DNA of 64,000 bases, from the NCBI GenBank assembly GCA_028287395.1, contig JAQBPR010000191.1, forward strand, positions 1 to 64,000, written 5' to 3'. The position numbers and the translations under genes were made by a program. This document shows positions 32,886 to 41,422 of the stretch, one piece after another; position 1 is the first letter of the stretch; each line of letters starts with the position of its first letter. Origin of the DNA: Bacilli bacterium. GTDB taxonomy: Bacteria > Bacillota > Bacilli > Paenibacillales > NBRC-103111. The notes below the pieces were generated by a model. The model did no database searches, had not been told where the DNA came from, and was given only the letters and a program-made list of their open reading frames with translations.

Positions 32886-33410
32886 ATGAATTTAACGAAT
32901 TCAATTAGCGCAATATTCCAAGCGGCACAATCGGGGAAAGCTTCGCGACTAGACGATTTACTCAACTCAGAGCCATTCCTGGCAAATACAGAAAATGGTG
33001 ATGGACTCACTCCATTGGGGTTTGCAGCGCATTTTGGCCAAAAAGCTGCCGTACAGGTGCTTCTAGATCATGGAGCGGATGTAAATTCAGTTTCCCATTC
33101 AACAATAAATTATATTCCCTCCAATACTGCATTGCATGCTGCAATCGCAGGAGAGCGAAACGTAGATGTGATCAAGCTGCTTTTGAAACACAAGGCATTG
33201 ACCAATATATTCGATAGTAATAGGCATACAAGTGTACATGCGACTGCGTTCCACGATGACAATCAAGAGATCATTAATTTATTAATTGCACATGGGGCAA
33301 ATGTAAATGCGAAGGTTGAAGGCGGGAAAACAGCGCTATCCCTCGCAATAGAACAAGGTAATCACCAAGTGGCGGATCTTTTACGCCAAAATGGAGCAGT
33401 TCAAAACTAA
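32886..33410 (+). CDS. Ankyrin-repeat protein
   Basis: 174 residues, four to five ankyrin repeats: GLTPLGFAAHFGQKAAVQVLLDHGADVN, NTALHAAIAGERNVDVIKLLLKHKAL, HTSVHATAFHDDNQEIINLLIAHGANVN and KTALSLAIEQGNHQVADLLRQNGA. No signal peptide, so a cytosolic protein-binding module. RBS AAAGGAGG. Partner unknown. Confidence 0.88.
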   Translation: MNLTNSISAIFQAAQSGKASRLDDLLNSEPFLANTENGDGLTPLGFAAHFGQKAAVQVLLDHGADVNSVSHSTINYIPSNTALHAAIAGERNVDVIKLLLKHKALTNIFDSNRHTSVHATAFHDDNQEIINLLIAHGANVNAKVEGGKTALSLAIEQGNHQVADLLRQNGAVQN

Positions 33411-33470
33411 GTCCTTTTTGGACTGCAGTGAAATAGGTTACTTCCACAATATTTAGAGGCTCTCTTTAAT

Positions 33471-33498
33471 AAAAAAGCCCTCGATGGGATTCTCGAGG
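33471..33498 (-). terminator. Rho-independent terminator (minus strand)
   Basis: Stem CCTCGA/TCGAGG followed, on the minus strand, by GGCTTTTTT. It serves the gene ending at 33550. Confidence 0.7.
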
Positions 33499-33549
33499 TG
33501 GTGATATCTAAAAGATTGTTTTTTTTGGAACCAGTTTCGATATCATGAA

Positions 33550-33888
33550 TCATCCCGCATCAAAGAGATCAAACGTTTGCTGTTTAGGCTTGCGTTCACC
33601 TAGTCTCCTTACATAAGGAACACCTTTAATAATGAACTGCTTCATGATAATTGAATAGCGTTCATTATGAACAGGAGATCTACTGTGATACAGAATATCA
33701 GCGAGTTCATCAATAAGAATTTGCTCTTCATCCAGAATAATATCACGACGGTCAATCATAATAATTGCCCCGTCTTTCTTTTTTGCCCTGAAAATTAGGC
33801 TTTCATATTTAAAGCGCGGATCGGAGTCAATGATAGCTTCTACTTCTACCTTCTCCTGATTCGATAGCCAGAGTGCGAATGTTCCCAT
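33550..33888 (-). CDS. Hypothetical protein with a LexA-type box in its promoter
   Basis: A 112-residue soluble, charged protein, no signal peptide, cysteine cluster or recognised domain. Predicted strand-rich start (FALWLSNQEKVEVEAIID) and a helical middle (DEEQILIDELADILYHS), ending in a basic tail with RKPKQQTF. ATG 33888 has GAGGTG 7 bp ahead. The promoter carries a near-consensus LexA box, so the gene may be part of the SOS response, but the sequence does not match the YolD or YqjX types I know. Confidence 0.68.
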   Translation of the reverse strand: MGTFALWLSNQEKVEVEAIIDSDPRFKYESLIFRAKKKDGAIIMIDRRDIILDEEQILIDELADILYHSRSPVHNERYSIIMKQFIIKGVPYVRRLGERKPKQQTFDLFDAG

Positions 33889-33943
33889 ACATATCACCTC
33901 ATTTTAAAAATGAAGAAGACAACACTGATGTATCTCTGTTTTC

Positions 33944-33972
33944 ATTATATAGGAACAAATGTTCTGTGTCTA
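33944..33972 (-). promoter_or_regulatory. Promoter with LexA-type operator in the spacer
   Basis: On the minus strand: TAGACA (33967-33972), 17-bp spacer, TATAAT (33944-33949). The spacer contains GGAACAAATGTTCT (33952-33965 on the plus strand), matching 12 of 14 positions of the Bacillus LexA consensus CGAACRNRYGTTYC, including the whole GAAC-N4-GTTC core. Confidence 0.65.
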
Positions 33973-34110
33973 GTGTTTTATTAGGATTTTTATCTCGCCG
34001 TTGAGCAGCTTGGGCTTGACTGGGTAACTCGAGCTAATAAATGGAATGTCAGGAAGTGTTAAGTTATAATGTTTCCAAATGGATCTATGACGGAAATGGA
34101 GTAAAATAAC

Positions 34111-34479
34111 ATGAACAATGAAAAAACCATGGATTCAAAATATATTCAACAACATTTAGCAAATGAACGAACCTATCTTGCTTGGGTCAGGACTTGCATA
34201 ACTATTGTTGGTTTAGGTTTTTTAGCAGCTGGTGTTATTTATCGATCTTATTTGAATGTAAAATGGGAATACGAGATTGCCGCATCCGTGGGAATCGGTG
34301 CTGTTTTGTTGGCAAGCATCTTACTTGTGTTTGCAACAATGAACTATTTAAGAAAACAACAGGATATTAATACGGATTCTTTTCGATCATCAAGGTTTAT
34401 TATTTTTTTTGTAATGGGTGGATTATTACTTGTAAATATGGTCTTGCTTTTATTATTGATATTTATTTTATATAATTAA
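34111..34479 (+). CDS. DUF202 (YidH-family) membrane protein
   Basis: 122 residues, three membrane segments (about 30-50, 60-80, 98-120) behind the family motif LANERTYLAWVRT near residue 17. Members are small inner-membrane proteins of unknown role. It is followed 39 bp later by lgt. The sequence before it (33973-34110) shows no clear motif. Confidence 0.85.
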   Translation: MNNEKTMDSKYIQQHLANERTYLAWVRTCITIVGLGFLAAGVIYRSYLNVKWEYEIAASVGIGAVLLASILLVFATMNYLRKQQDINTDSFRSSRFIIFFVMGGLLLVNMVLLLLLIFILYN

Positions 34480-34518
34480 GTCAGAAGAGAGCAATTTGAC
34501 TTTGAGAGGAGCAATTTC

Positions 34519-35463
34519 ATGTATGTAGTACTTAATCCAATAGCATTTTCTTTAGGGTCTATACAGGTACATTGGTACGGTATTATTCTCGGTACGGCGG
34601 CACTAGTCGGACTATTGATTGCTATTCAAGAGGGCAAACGCTATCAGATCAATCCAGACTTTTTTATGGATATGCTTTTGATCACAGTCCCTGCCGCTAT
34701 CATTGGTGCTAGAGCATATTATGTCGCTTTTAAATGGGCTGATTACCAAAACAATATTTTGGAGATTTTTAAAATATGGCATGGCGGCATTGCCATCTAC
34801 GGTGCATTGATTGGATCGATAACTGCCGCATTCTTCTACTTTCGGGCAAAAGGGTACAATTTCTGGCGTATTGTTGATATCTGCGCACCCGGTTTAATTG
34901 TCGGACAACTCATCGGACGTTGGGGTAACTATATGAATCAGGAAGCACATGGCGGATCGGTATCCGAAAGCTTCCTTCGCAATACTCTACACCTACCAAA
35001 TTTTATCGTTAATCAAATGAATATTGATGGAACGTATTATCATCCTACTTTTTTATACGAATCGTTATGGAGTCTAGTCGGTTTCTTATTGCTGCTCTGG
35101 TTTCGACGGAGGACATTTTTACGAGCAGGGGAACTATTTATGAGTTACTTTATTTGGTATTCGATTGGACGGTTTTTCGTAGAAGGGGTCCGTACGGACA
35201 GTTTGGCATTTGATGGACCGGGTTGGCTTGCAAGTTTTATGAGGATGCTTTGGTCTCCAATGAAGCTTTTGTTTGAAGAAGGATCGATGGCTTACGGAAA
35301 TGTTCGGGTTTCTCAACTGCTTGGTATAATCATCATAATTGCTGCAGTAGGCTTGATTATTTATCGAAGAAAGACTGGTCTTGCTTTTGTACGTTACTCG
35401 GACCCAATTGTTTCAAACAAAACCGTGGCGTCTTCTGCCAATGTAGAACCACTTCTTCACTAA
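34519..35463 (+). CDS. lgt: Prolipoprotein diacylglyceryl transferase Lgt
   Basis: 314 residues, seven membrane segments. IQVHWYGIILGTA, ARAYYVAFKW, HGGIAIYGALIG and the signature GRWGNYMNQEAHGG near residue 135 are intact, as is the C-terminal FVEGVRTD. Transfers diacylglycerol to the lipobox Cys of prelipoproteins. Length is somewhat above the usual 270-290 because of an extended C-terminus. It is not beside hprK, so it may be an additional lgt, next to the copper genes. Confidence 0.9.
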   Translation: MYVVLNPIAFSLGSIQVHWYGIILGTAALVGLLIAIQEGKRYQINPDFFMDMLLITVPAAIIGARAYYVAFKWADYQNNILEIFKIWHGGIAIYGALIGSITAAFFYFRAKGYNFWRIVDICAPGLIVGQLIGRWGNYMNQEAHGGSVSESFLRNTLHLPNFIVNQMNIDGTYYHPTFLYESLWSLVGFLLLLWFRRRTFLRAGELFMSYFIWYSIGRFFVEGVRTDSLAFDGPGWLASFMRMLWSPMKLLFEEGSMAYGNVRVSQLLGIIIIIAAVGLIIYRRKTGLAFVRYSDPIVSNKTVASSANVEPLLH

Positions 35464-35484
35464 ATACAGAAATCCTAAATACGA

Positions 35485-35517
35485 AAATCGCCCAATAAAA
35501 ACGGGTGATTTTTTTAT
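35485..35517 (+). terminator. Rho-independent terminator after lgt
   Basis: Stem AAATCGCCC/GGGTGATTT with an AATAAAAAC loop and seven Ts. Confidence 0.85.
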
Positions 35518-35577
35518 TTCTTTTAGGAAAATAATTTACTATTCGAATAGGGGAAAGAATGATAATAAAAACAACAC

Positions 35578-35606
35578 TTGTATACGGTATGGGGGTATGG
35601 TATATT
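35578..35606 (+). promoter_or_regulatory. csoR promoter with CsoR-type operator
   Basis: TTGTAT (35578-35583), 17-bp spacer, TATATT (35601-35606). The spacer holds the GC box TACGGTATGGGGGTATGGTA (35583-35602), which closely resembles the known CsoR operator of B. subtilis copZA. Copper binding to CsoR would release this site, so the operon is autoregulated. Confidence 0.75.
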
Positions 35607-35629
35607 TACTGTGAAAGGAGGTAATTCTA

Positions 35630-35962
35630 TTGGAGCGAGAACAAGAACAGGTAGTCGAGCAAGATTGCCATTCCAACAACAATGATCGAAAAAGTCATCA
35701 TTCCGATAAGGTGAAAAGTAATTTAGTATCCCGTTTAAATCGAATAGAAGGACAGATTCGAGGGGTGAAAGGATTAATCGAGAAAGACACCTATTGTGAC
35801 GATGTATTAAATCAAATTGCAGCTGTTCAATCCGCTCTTAACGGTGTGGGCAGGTTACTTCTTGAAGGACATATGAAGAGCTGCGTATTGGAGCGAATCC
35901 AAGAAGGCGATCATGAAGTGATCGACGAACTATTGATAACCATGAATAAATTAATGAAATAA
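35630..35962 (+). CDS. csoR: Copper-sensing transcriptional repressor CsoR
   Basis: 110 residues of the CsoR/RcnR family: LVSRLNRIEGQIRGVKGLIEKDTYCDDVLNQIAAVQSALNGVGRLLLEGHMKSCV carries the Cu(I) ligands C (near 57), H (near 82) and C (near 86). The N-terminus is long and rich in His and Glu. TTG 35630 is chosen: AAAGGAGG lies 8 bp ahead. It heads the csoR-copZ-copA module. Confidence 0.9.
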   Translation: MEREQEQVVEQDCHSNNNDRKSHHSDKVKSNLVSRLNRIEGQIRGVKGLIEKDTYCDDVLNQIAAVQSALNGVGRLLLEGHMKSCVLERIQEGDHEVIDELLITMNKLMK

Positions 35963-35983
35963 ACCAGTTGAGGAGAGGTTTAA

Positions 35984-36184
35984 ATGCAAACAGTTACTTT
36001 AAAGGTAGAAGGTATGTCTTGCGGTCATTGTGTCAATTCTGTTGAAGGGGCTGTCAAAAAGCTCGGAACAAACGGTAAAGTTGATTTGGCGCAAAAGTCT
36101 GTCACTGTTGAATTCGATGAGAGCAAGGTTTCCTTAGATGCGATTAAAGAGGCCATTGAAAAGCAAGGCTACGATGTCGTTTAA
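35984..36184 (+). CDS. copZ: Copper chaperone CopZ
   Basis: A 66-residue heavy-metal-associated domain with the Cu(I) motif GMSCGHC at residues 10-16. It passes Cu(I) to the CopA ATPase. RBS GAGGAGAGG. 21 bp separate it from csoR. Confidence 0.92.
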   Translation: MQTVTLKVEGMSCGHCVNSVEGAVKKLGTNGKVDLAQKSVTVEFDESKVSLDAIKEAIEKQGYDVV

Positions 36185-36191
36185 CACAAGA

Positions 36192-36215
36192 GCCGCTTTC
36201 TTAAGCGGCTTCTCG
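36192..36215 (+). terminator. Hairpin after copZ
   Basis: Stem GCCGCTT/AAGCGGC with a TC-rich tail (TTCTC). Weak T-run, so only partial termination is expected. Confidence 0.55.
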
Positions 36216-36228
36216 AACCTATATTTTT

Positions 36229-36259
36229 TTGAATAAAATATACCCCATATAGGTATATT
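36229..36259 (+). promoter_or_regulatory. copA promoter with copper-responsive palindrome
   Basis: TTGAAT (36229-36234), a 19-bp spacer and TATATT (36254-36259). ATATACCCCATATAGGTATAT lies over the spacer and -10; it is shorter and more AT-rich than the csoR operator but has the same TACCcc/ggGGTA symmetry. The 19-bp spacer is unusual for a plain sigma-A promoter. Confidence 0.55.
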
Positions 36260-36280
36260 TTAAAGGGGTGAGCTATTAAA

Positions 36281-38497
36281 ATGGAAAAACAATTGGAACA
36301 ACAAACTACTTTACAAATATCGGGAATGACCTGTGCGGCTTGCGCAACACGAATTGAAAAAGGGTTAAATAAACTTCCTGGCGTTAGCAAGGCAAATGTA
36401 AATTTTGCTTTAGAGACTGCTCATGTGGAATATGCTGCAGCTGATATATCTATTAATGAAATGACCAAAAAAGTCGAGCAGCTCGGCTATAAAGCACGGC
36501 TTAACGCAGAAAAAGCAAGTGAGGGCGATTATAAACAAAAAGCAATCCGCGATAAGAAATTGCTGCTTCTGTTTTCGGCGCTTCTTTCCTTTCCGCTGCT
36601 CTGGGCGATGGTGAGCCATTTCACGTTTACTTCTTGGATTTATCTACCCGAATTTTTGATGAATCCATGGATCCAACTTGCGCTGGCTACACCCGTTCAA
36701 TTCATCATTGGCAGACAATTTTATGTTGGGGCTTATAAAGCGCTTCGCAATAAAAGTGCGAATATGGATGTACTTGTGGCCCTTGGAACATCCGCCGCGT
36801 ATTTCTACAGTTTGTATGTAACGCTTCAATGGGCAGGGTCTGAACATGCGCATCATATGCCGGATCTATATTATGAAACCAGTGCGATCCTGATCACGTT
36901 GATTATTTTAGGGAAATTATTCGAGGCGCTTGCGAAAGGTCGGACCTCTGAAGCCATTAAAAAATTAATGGGCCTTCAAGCGAAAACGGCACTCGTCATC
37001 CGTGACGGTCAAGAAATGAATCTCCCCGTTGAAGAAGTCATTGTAGATGATCTAGTTATCGTAAAGCCCGGTGAAAAAATACCTGTCGATGGCGAAGTAC
37101 TAGAAGGCAGCTCTTCTGTCGATGAATCCATGTTGACCGGTGAAAGCCTTCCTGTGGAGAAAAACATCGGGGATTCGGTTATTGGCGCCACCGTCAATAA
37201 AAACGGCAGCCTGAAAATTAGAGCAACCAAAGTAGGAAAAGAAACAATGCTAGCGCAAATTGTTAAAGTGGTGGAGGACGCGCAAGGGTCCAAAGCTCCG
37301 ATTCAACGAATTGCAGATCGTATATCTGGAATCTTTGTTCCGATTGTAGTAGGCATTGCGATCATAACTTTCCTCTTTTGGTACTACTGGATTGCCCCAG
37401 ACGATTTTGCGAATGCCTTAGAAAAAGCCATTGCGGTACTGGTTATTGCTTGTCCTTGTGCACTGGGGCTTGCAACGCCAACATCGATCATGGCAGGATC
37501 CGGTCGCGCTGCTGAATTTGGCATTCTATTTAAAGGCGGAGAACATTTAGAGTCTGTGCATAAAATACAAACCATTGTTTTAGATAAAACAGGCACAGTT
37601 ACAAATGGGAAACCGGCGTTAACTGACATCATGCTGCAATCAGTGGATGAAAACGAGGTGCTTCGACTTGTAGGCACCGCTGAAAAGCAATCCGAACATC
37701 CGTTGGCTGAAGCCATTGTGGCGGGTATTATTGAAAAAGGCGTTGCATTAACCGTGACTCAACAATTTGAAGCGATCCCCGGCTTTGGTATTCGAGCGGT
37801 CATCGAGGATAAAGAAGTGCTTGTTGGAACACGCAAGCTGCTTACTCGCGAAGGCATTGATTTTACGAAAGCCAATGATGCAATGGTTCAATTTGAATCC
37901 GCAGGGAAAACGGCCATGCTCATAGCGATTGATAAAAAATATGTAGGTATGGTTGCAGTAGCTGACACGATTAAAGAAACCTCCAAAGAAGCGATTCAGC
38001 GTTTAAAGCAAATGGGGTTGGAAGTGATTATGATTACCGGGGATAATGCACGCACTGCACATGCCATTGCCCAGCAAGTTGGCATCGATCATGTCCTTGC
38101 CGAAGTGCTCCCGGAAGGTAAAGCAGATGAAGTGAAAAAGCTGCAAGCAACTGGAAAAAAAGTAGCGATGGTGGGAGATGGGATTAACGATGCACCCGCA
38201 CTTGTAACAGCGGATGTAGGGATTGCCATCGGCACGGGAACCGATATTGCAATGGAAGCAGCGGACGTGACTCTGATGCGCGGCGACTTAAATGGAATTC
38301 CGGATGCCATTTACATGAGTAAGAGAACGATGTCCAATATTAAACAAAATTTGTTTTGGGCGCTTGGGTATAATTCACTAGGTATTCCCATTGCAGCTGC
38401 AGGGTTACTAGCACCTTGGGTTGCCGGTGCCGCGATGGCTTTAAGCTCTGTATCTGTTGTTCTGAATGCACTGCGCTTGCAGCGAGTGAGGTTATAA
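36281..38497 (+). CDS. copA: Copper-exporting P1B-type ATPase CopA
   Basis: 738 residues. One N-terminal metal-binding domain ([11 protein letters not shown] near residue 14), eight membrane segments with [11 protein letters not shown] near residue 393, DKTGT with the phosphorylated Asp near residue 433, SEHPLAE and [10 protein letters not shown]. The C-terminal membrane pair has the CopA-type NxxxxP-like [11 protein letters not shown] motif. B. subtilis CopA has two such N-terminal domains; this has one. RBS AAGGGGTGAG. Exports Cu(I) from the cytosol. Confidence 0.94.
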   Translation: MEKQLEQQTTLQISGMTCAACATRIEKGLNKLPGVSKANVNFALETAHVEYAAADISINEMTKKVEQLGYKARLNAEKASEGDYKQKAIRDKKLLLLFSALLSFPLLWAMVSHFTFTSWIYLPEFLMNPWIQLALATPVQFIIGRQFYVGAYKALRNKSANMDVLVALGTSAAYFYSLYVTLQWAGSEHAHHMPDLYYETSAILITLIILGKLFEALAKGRTSEAIKKLMGLQAKTALVIRDGQEMNLPVEEVIVDDLVIVKPGEKIPVDGEVLEGSSSVDESMLTGESLPVEKNIGDSVIGATVNKNGSLKIRATKVGKETMLAQIVKVVEDAQGSKAPIQRIADRISGIFVPIVVGIAIITFLFWYYWIAPDDFANALEKAIAVLVIACPCALGLATPTSIMAGSGRAAEFGILFKGGEHLESVHKIQTIVLDKTGTVTNGKPALTDIMLQSVDENEVLRLVGTAEKQSEHPLAEAIVAGIIEKGVALTVTQQFEAIPGFGIRAVIEDKEVLVGTRKLLTREGIDFTKANDAMVQFESAGKTAMLIAIDKKYVGMVAVADTIKETSKEAIQRLKQMGLEVIMITGDNARTAHAIAQQVGIDHVLAEVLPEGKADEVKKLQATGKKVAMVGDGINDAPALVTADVGIAIGTGTDIAMEAADVTLMRGDLNGIPDAIYMSKRTMSNIKQNLFWALGYNSLGIPIAAAGLLAPWVAGAAMALSSVSVVLNALRLQRVRL

Positions 38498-38501
38498 TGG
38501 T

Positions 38502-38929
38502 ATGAAAACATGCTTTATAAAGAGAAAAAGTAGCGTTAGCTCTATTATTAGCAACAGTTCTTTTGACTGCGTGTGGAAAATCCAGTATGGATCACGGATC
38601 AATGAAGGCACCAGAGCAAGGACATCAAATGGGTAACGCAGCAGAATCTCAACAAGCGGATGATGTAAAGGCAACGTTTAAGCTCTCAACTGAAATGCCA
38701 CAACCCAACCAAGACACGGCAATTAAAATTGATTTTCAAGACAAGCAAGGTAAAGCGATTGAGAAGTATGATATCAACCATGAAAAACAATTGCATCTCA
38801 TAACCACATTCATCCGGAATATAAGCGTAACGGCGAATTTATGGTGACAACGCAATTTCCAGTCGGTGGGGACAGTTTCTACATGAGGGAAAGGTATTCA
38901 TCGTTCCGTTTGTGGTGAAAGTGCCTTAA
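38502..38929 (+). pseudogene. Frameshifted copper-module lipoprotein (YtkA/FixH-like)
   Basis: The conceptual protein starts MKTCFIKRK, then VALALLLATVLLTACGK (lipobox), a Met/His-rich stretch, KATFKLSTEMPQPNQDTAIKIDFQ, HEKQLHLI, and finally HIHPEYKRNGEFMVTTQFPVGGD and KVFIVPFVVKVP. Three frame breaks are needed: one in the A-run near 38525, one near 38805 where several residues seem missing before HIHPEY, and one near 38886. The reading resembles YtkA-like lipoproteins often found with CopA. It follows copA by 4 bp. Confidence 0.7.
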
Positions 38930-38965
38930 GCCGCCACTTTAAACCAAATATTTTAAAAAAGAACA

Positions 38966-39000
38966 AACATCCCAAACCCCAGCGGTTTGGGATGTTTTCT
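38966..39000 (+). terminator. Rho-independent terminator of the copper module
   Basis: Perfect stem AACATCCCAAACC/GGTTTGGGATGTT with a CCAGC loop and TTTTCT tail. Confidence 0.9.
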
Positions 39001-39022
39001 GAACCCATTTCAGATAATATCA

Positions 39023-39076
39023 CACATGCTTATCATAAGATTGCACATCGCAAAGAAATTTGGGCCATTTTATAAT
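39023..39076 (+). promoter_or_regulatory. CACAT direct-repeat operator and promoter of the chemoreceptor gene
   Basis: CACATGC (39023) and CACATCG (39044) are 21 bp apart, with TATAAT at 39071-39076, 27 bp after the second half-site. No good -35 is present, as expected for an activator-dependent promoter. Nearly the same sequence with identical spacing occurs at 44650-44703. The rest of the 39001-39257 gap is a leader of about 180 bases without further motifs. Confidence 0.7.
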
Positions 39077-39257
39077 GATATTATGCAAGTAATCTACCAT
39101 CAGCATGAATATCTTGGAGCATTCTTGCAAAAAAAACATGTGCTTGTAGAGAGTGCGTTTTTTGAAAATATTTCCAATCATCGTTTACAATGACAGCAAT
39201 TATTATCCTATAGAAATAATACGAGGCAAGTCATAAAATAATTAGGGTGGGAAAACG

Positions 39258-41318
39258 ATGAAAAACGCAAAAGCAGAATTTAGTCGCATATTCAATCCGT
39301 TTAAGTCAGTTGGAGCTAAGTTGTTTTTGGGATTTATCCTCAGTAATGTAATATTTGTCAGCAGTGTGGGCTTTCTCTCCTATTCTGCCTCTAAAGGAAT
39401 TATCAAAGATAAAGTAGCAAGTGCCTCGCAAGAAACGATCAATCAAGCTGGTGAAAAGCTTGATTTACTTTACTTGCAATACGAGAAATTCAGCTCAGAT
39501 TTGGCTTTAGATACGGATGTACAGAAATATTTGGACGATATTCAAGATGAGACTGTAAGTGAGTTTGATAAGATTCAGACAAAAACTAAATTATCGGATA
39601 TCCTTACTCGTAAGACTTTTACAGATAAAAACATTACCAATGTTACTTTTATAGATGGGAATTCCGAAAGTATTGCTTCAAGCGCACCATTAGTTGGTAC
39701 CAACGAACTGTTAGGTAGCGTTCTGAAAACTGCTGAAAACGGAAAGGGGAAAAACATTTGGTTGCAAACAACGAATAAATCATTTACGGGAACATCTATC
39801 TCGCCTATCTTTGGTTTAACCAGACAAGTGAATAGTATTCAGACGGGTACATTGATAGGTACGTTACTTGTTGAAATTAAAGCGAGTGTACTCTCGAATG
39901 AAATTAGCAAAATCAAGCTTGCGGATAGTGGGAAAGTATATGTTATTTCAACAGATAAAACGATTGTCGCTGCTAAAAATGAAGCGGAAGTAGGTAAACC
40001 CGATTCTATGCAGATTCCTGTAGAAAGTATGACAAAGGATGAGAATTCGCGAAATATAGATTTAGACCAAATAGGCAACGTTTTGCTCCAATCACATAAA
40101 TCCGCAGTAAATGGATGGTTAACTTTTGGAATAACGCCTGTTAATGAATTGATCAACTCTACAAGTAAAATTTTGAAAATTACGCTAATCACATTGTTGA
40201 TAGCCATTGTTTGCGCTATTTTGGTCGGTTATTTTATGGTTCGGTTAATTAGTTTCCCTTTATCTGCATTAAGTAAATTAATGAAGGAAGGCGAAAAGGG
40301 GAATTTAATCGTGCGGGCAAATTTCAAACGAAACGACGAAATGGGTCAACTAGGCACGAGCTTTGATCAGATGATGGGGCAGATTCAGCTATTGGTTTGC
40401 CAAACAAGTGAGTCAGCCGCAGAAGTATTAAACACGGCTAATGAAATCTTAATAGCTTCAAAACTAACCGCACATTCAGCCAGAGAAATTGCCATAGCCA
40501 CAGAAGAAATTGCTCAAGGTGCCACGGGCTTGTCCATTGAAGCAGAAAAAGGCGATAGTCAAACGCAAGAAATTAGCAACAATATGCAATTGGTCATACA
40601 CTCCAGCAGAGGGATGAGTGTTTCAGCGGGAGAAGTATTCAAAGCAAGTGAACAAGGCGTTGGCTTTATGGCGGAATTAATCAGTAAAACAAATTCTACC
40701 GAAAACATGACTCGTTTGATGGCAGATAAAGTGGATCGATTGAAGGAAAGTACGACTTCGATCCGAAAAATTCTGGATGTTCTCAATGAAATGACAAAAC
40801 AGACAAACATTTTATCGTTAAATGCGACAATAGAGGCTGCAAGGGCGGGAGCAGCGGGCAGAGGATTTATGGTGGTTGCCGACGAAATCCGTCGATTAGC
40901 GGAGCAATCTAAGCAGTCCATTGCAATTGTCGGGAATATTACGGTACAAATTCAAAATGAGGTGGATCAAACCGTTTCTGTGTTAACTGCGGCTTATCCG
41001 GTCTTTAAAGAACAAGCTGTATCTGTAAAAGAAGCTGAAATCATCTTTGAGCATATACAATCGCATATGGGCAGCTTTGTAAAAAAACTGGATGATGTGA
41101 CAGATTCGATCCAGGTATTAGATGATTCGCAAAATATACTCAGACAGGCCATGTCTAATGTTAGCGCTGTTTCGCAGCAATCATCTGCTACCTCAGAAGA
41201 GGTGGCGTCTTTAAGCGGTGAGCAATTGACCGTAAGTGAGAATCTTGAAATGCTTTCTGAGCGGTTAGGAAGTTTGTCGCAATCTCTTCAGGAATCACTC
41301 AACAAATTTAATTTTTAA
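39258..41318 (+). CDS. Methyl-accepting chemotaxis protein
   Basis: 686 residues. A membrane segment near residues 22-42, a periplasm-type (outside) sensor domain of about 260 residues that reads like dCache, a second membrane segment near 307-328, HAMP domain, then a cytoplasmic signalling domain with the CheA/CheW-binding tip [43 protein letters not shown]. It is co-oriented with the YesM/YesN pair and shares its promoter element with the sugar-binding protein, which suggests that it senses the same sugar or its bound form. Confidence 0.88.
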   Translation: MKNAKAEFSRIFNPFKSVGAKLFLGFILSNVIFVSSVGFLSYSASKGIIKDKVASASQETINQAGEKLDLLYLQYEKFSSDLALDTDVQKYLDDIQDETVSEFDKIQTKTKLSDILTRKTFTDKNITNVTFIDGNSESIASSAPLVGTNELLGSVLKTAENGKGKNIWLQTTNKSFTGTSISPIFGLTRQVNSIQTGTLIGTLLVEIKASVLSNEISKIKLADSGKVYVISTDKTIVAAKNEAEVGKPDSMQIPVESMTKDENSRNIDLDQIGNVLLQSHKSAVNGWLTFGITPVNELINSTSKILKITLITLLIAIVCAILVGYFMVRLISFPLSALSKLMKEGEKGNLIVRANFKRNDEMGQLGTSFDQMMGQIQLLVCQTSESAAEVLNTANEILIASKLTAHSAREIAIATEEIAQGATGLSIEAEKGDSQTQEISNNMQLVIHSSRGMSVSAGEVFKASEQGVGFMAELISKTNSTENMTRLMADKVDRLKESTTSIRKILDVLNEMTKQTNILSLNATIEAARAGAAGRGFMVVADEIRRLAEQSKQSIAIVGNITVQIQNEVDQTVSVLTAAYPVFKEQAVSVKEAEIIFEHIQSHMGSFVKKLDDVTDSIQVLDDSQNILRQAMSNVSAVSQQSSATSEEVASLSGEQLTVSENLEMLSERLGSLSQSLQESLNKFNF

Positions 41319-41422
41319 CCCTATTTGGAAGATGTTGTGCTAAAATAATAGTGAGAGTAAACGTTCATTTTAGAGACCCTTGTTACTTTGAATAATCATT
41401 GCAGAAAGGGTTGGTTTTAAAT

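Noticed and set aside
38987..39193. A 68-codon frame between the copper module and the chemoreceptor
   Set aside because: It begins in the terminator tail and crosses the CACAT operator and TATAAT; no RBS or protein-like composition.
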